Source: Mnemiopsis leidyi (taxonomy: Eukaryota; Ctenophora; Tentaculata; Lobata; Bolinopsidae). Taken from it: a stretch of 38,583 nt of DNA. The translations under genes were made by a program, and so were the position numbers. The notes under the pieces are model-generated. The model saw only the letters and a program-made list of their open reading frames with translations, was not told the DNA's origin and searched no databases. The stretch spans positions 105,247 to 143,829 of the forward strand of contig JH153464.1 of assembly GCA_000226015.1 (NCBI GenBank), written 5' to 3'. Below, piece by piece: positions 38,053-38,583 of the stretch; position 1 is the stretch's first letter, and every line of letters starts with the position of its first letter.

Positions 38053-38583
38053 TTACATTCCAGGTCCTGAGGAGTTAGGAAAATACAACCTCCGTATCTC
38101 ACCGGCCTGTTTCTTTTAATTATCAGCCATGTGTCAGGTCCAGTGTAAGTGTATATCTGTCAAAATTCGTTTTCGGTGGAAGATTCGGATTCGTCGTCGA
38201 GATTGCTTCTCGAATCTTCTTATGTGTCAATGTTGCTTTGTTCACACGCAAAGCAGTCCTTTATTTGACAGTTTTGTTTTCTTGACAATTTGAGTGGATA
38301 TCAATAAAACAATTTCAGTAGTCATGCAATGTGCTGCAACGTTTCAAATGACTTCTGTTAAAACAGCTTTAAAATTTCAGCTCCAGTATCGCGTGTTGGT
38401 AACTTGCTAAACTGTTGCAGATTCTGAGAAATTGTACTACAGGGAAGCCGTTTTGATATCTTTAGAAGTTTAAGCCTAGCGCATCTGCAAGTCCTTGAAA
38501 GGTCTTTAACTGCAAATGGGAGTATCCATTATAGAACCGTATATCGTCTCTCTCATCTATCCTTTCCCTATCTCTCTCTCCCT

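Larger units (their letters stand above)
37101..38583. other. 3' flank of RPUSD2; no gene seen
   Basis: ATTAAA at about 37167 may be the RPUSD2 poly(A) signal. A 41-bp tandem duplication lies at 37586-37665, a TGACGTCA palindrome at 37560-37567 and an E-box pair in an inverted repeat at 38020-38052. Short frames here follow repeats and carry no recognisable motif. Confidence 0.45.

Overview
The window is nuclear DNA of an animal, AT-rich by eye, with spliced genes, long repeat-filled introns and two assembly gaps (13567-13786 and 27526-27539). ANP32, a PH-C2-INPP4 protein, RPUSD2 and filamin-type domains with coiled coils all point to Metazoa. The species cannot be named from the sequence. 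A non-bilaterian or other invertebrate fits best (inference).

Layout. 1-3080 is repeat-rich and holds a decayed HIRAN-domain copy. 3081-14238 (+) holds fifteen in-phase exons of a filamin-like/coiled-coil protein I do not recognise, with one GC-AG intron. A small secreted-protein ORF lies antisense inside one of its introns (6454-6990, -). 15114-21725 (-) is a six-exon ANP32 histone-chaperone/phosphatase-inhibitor gene with a 3.7 kb first intron. 21726-29613 has no convincing host gene: it holds non-LTR retrotransposon fragments, a second HIRAN relic, a tRNA-like sequence and small mobile elements. 29614-37100 is a compact run of three + strand genes: a PHETA-like PH + C2 + INPP4 lipid-phosphatase-like protein whose CX5R motif has lost its Arg, an intronless PRPP synthetase, and an RPUSD2-type pseudouridine synthase. 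37101-38583 is non-coding as far as I can see.

Most notable. (1) An element of only about 44-77 bp occurs four times on both strands. Three copies have perfect 10-12 bp target-site duplications, and an empty-site relative lies in the same window. (2) A second tiny family (82 and 95 bp) also has 9-10 bp duplications. (3) The INPP4-like gene joins a PHETA-like PH domain to an apparently dead phosphatase. (4) A MITE carries the full CRE palindrome TGACGTCA in its termini. (5) A 54-bp tandem array duplicates a real 5' splice site.

The genes do not form one pathway. The INPP4-like protein belongs to phosphoinositide biology, PRPS to nucleotide synthesis, RPUSD2 to RNA modification, and ANP32 to chromatin and phosphatase regulation.
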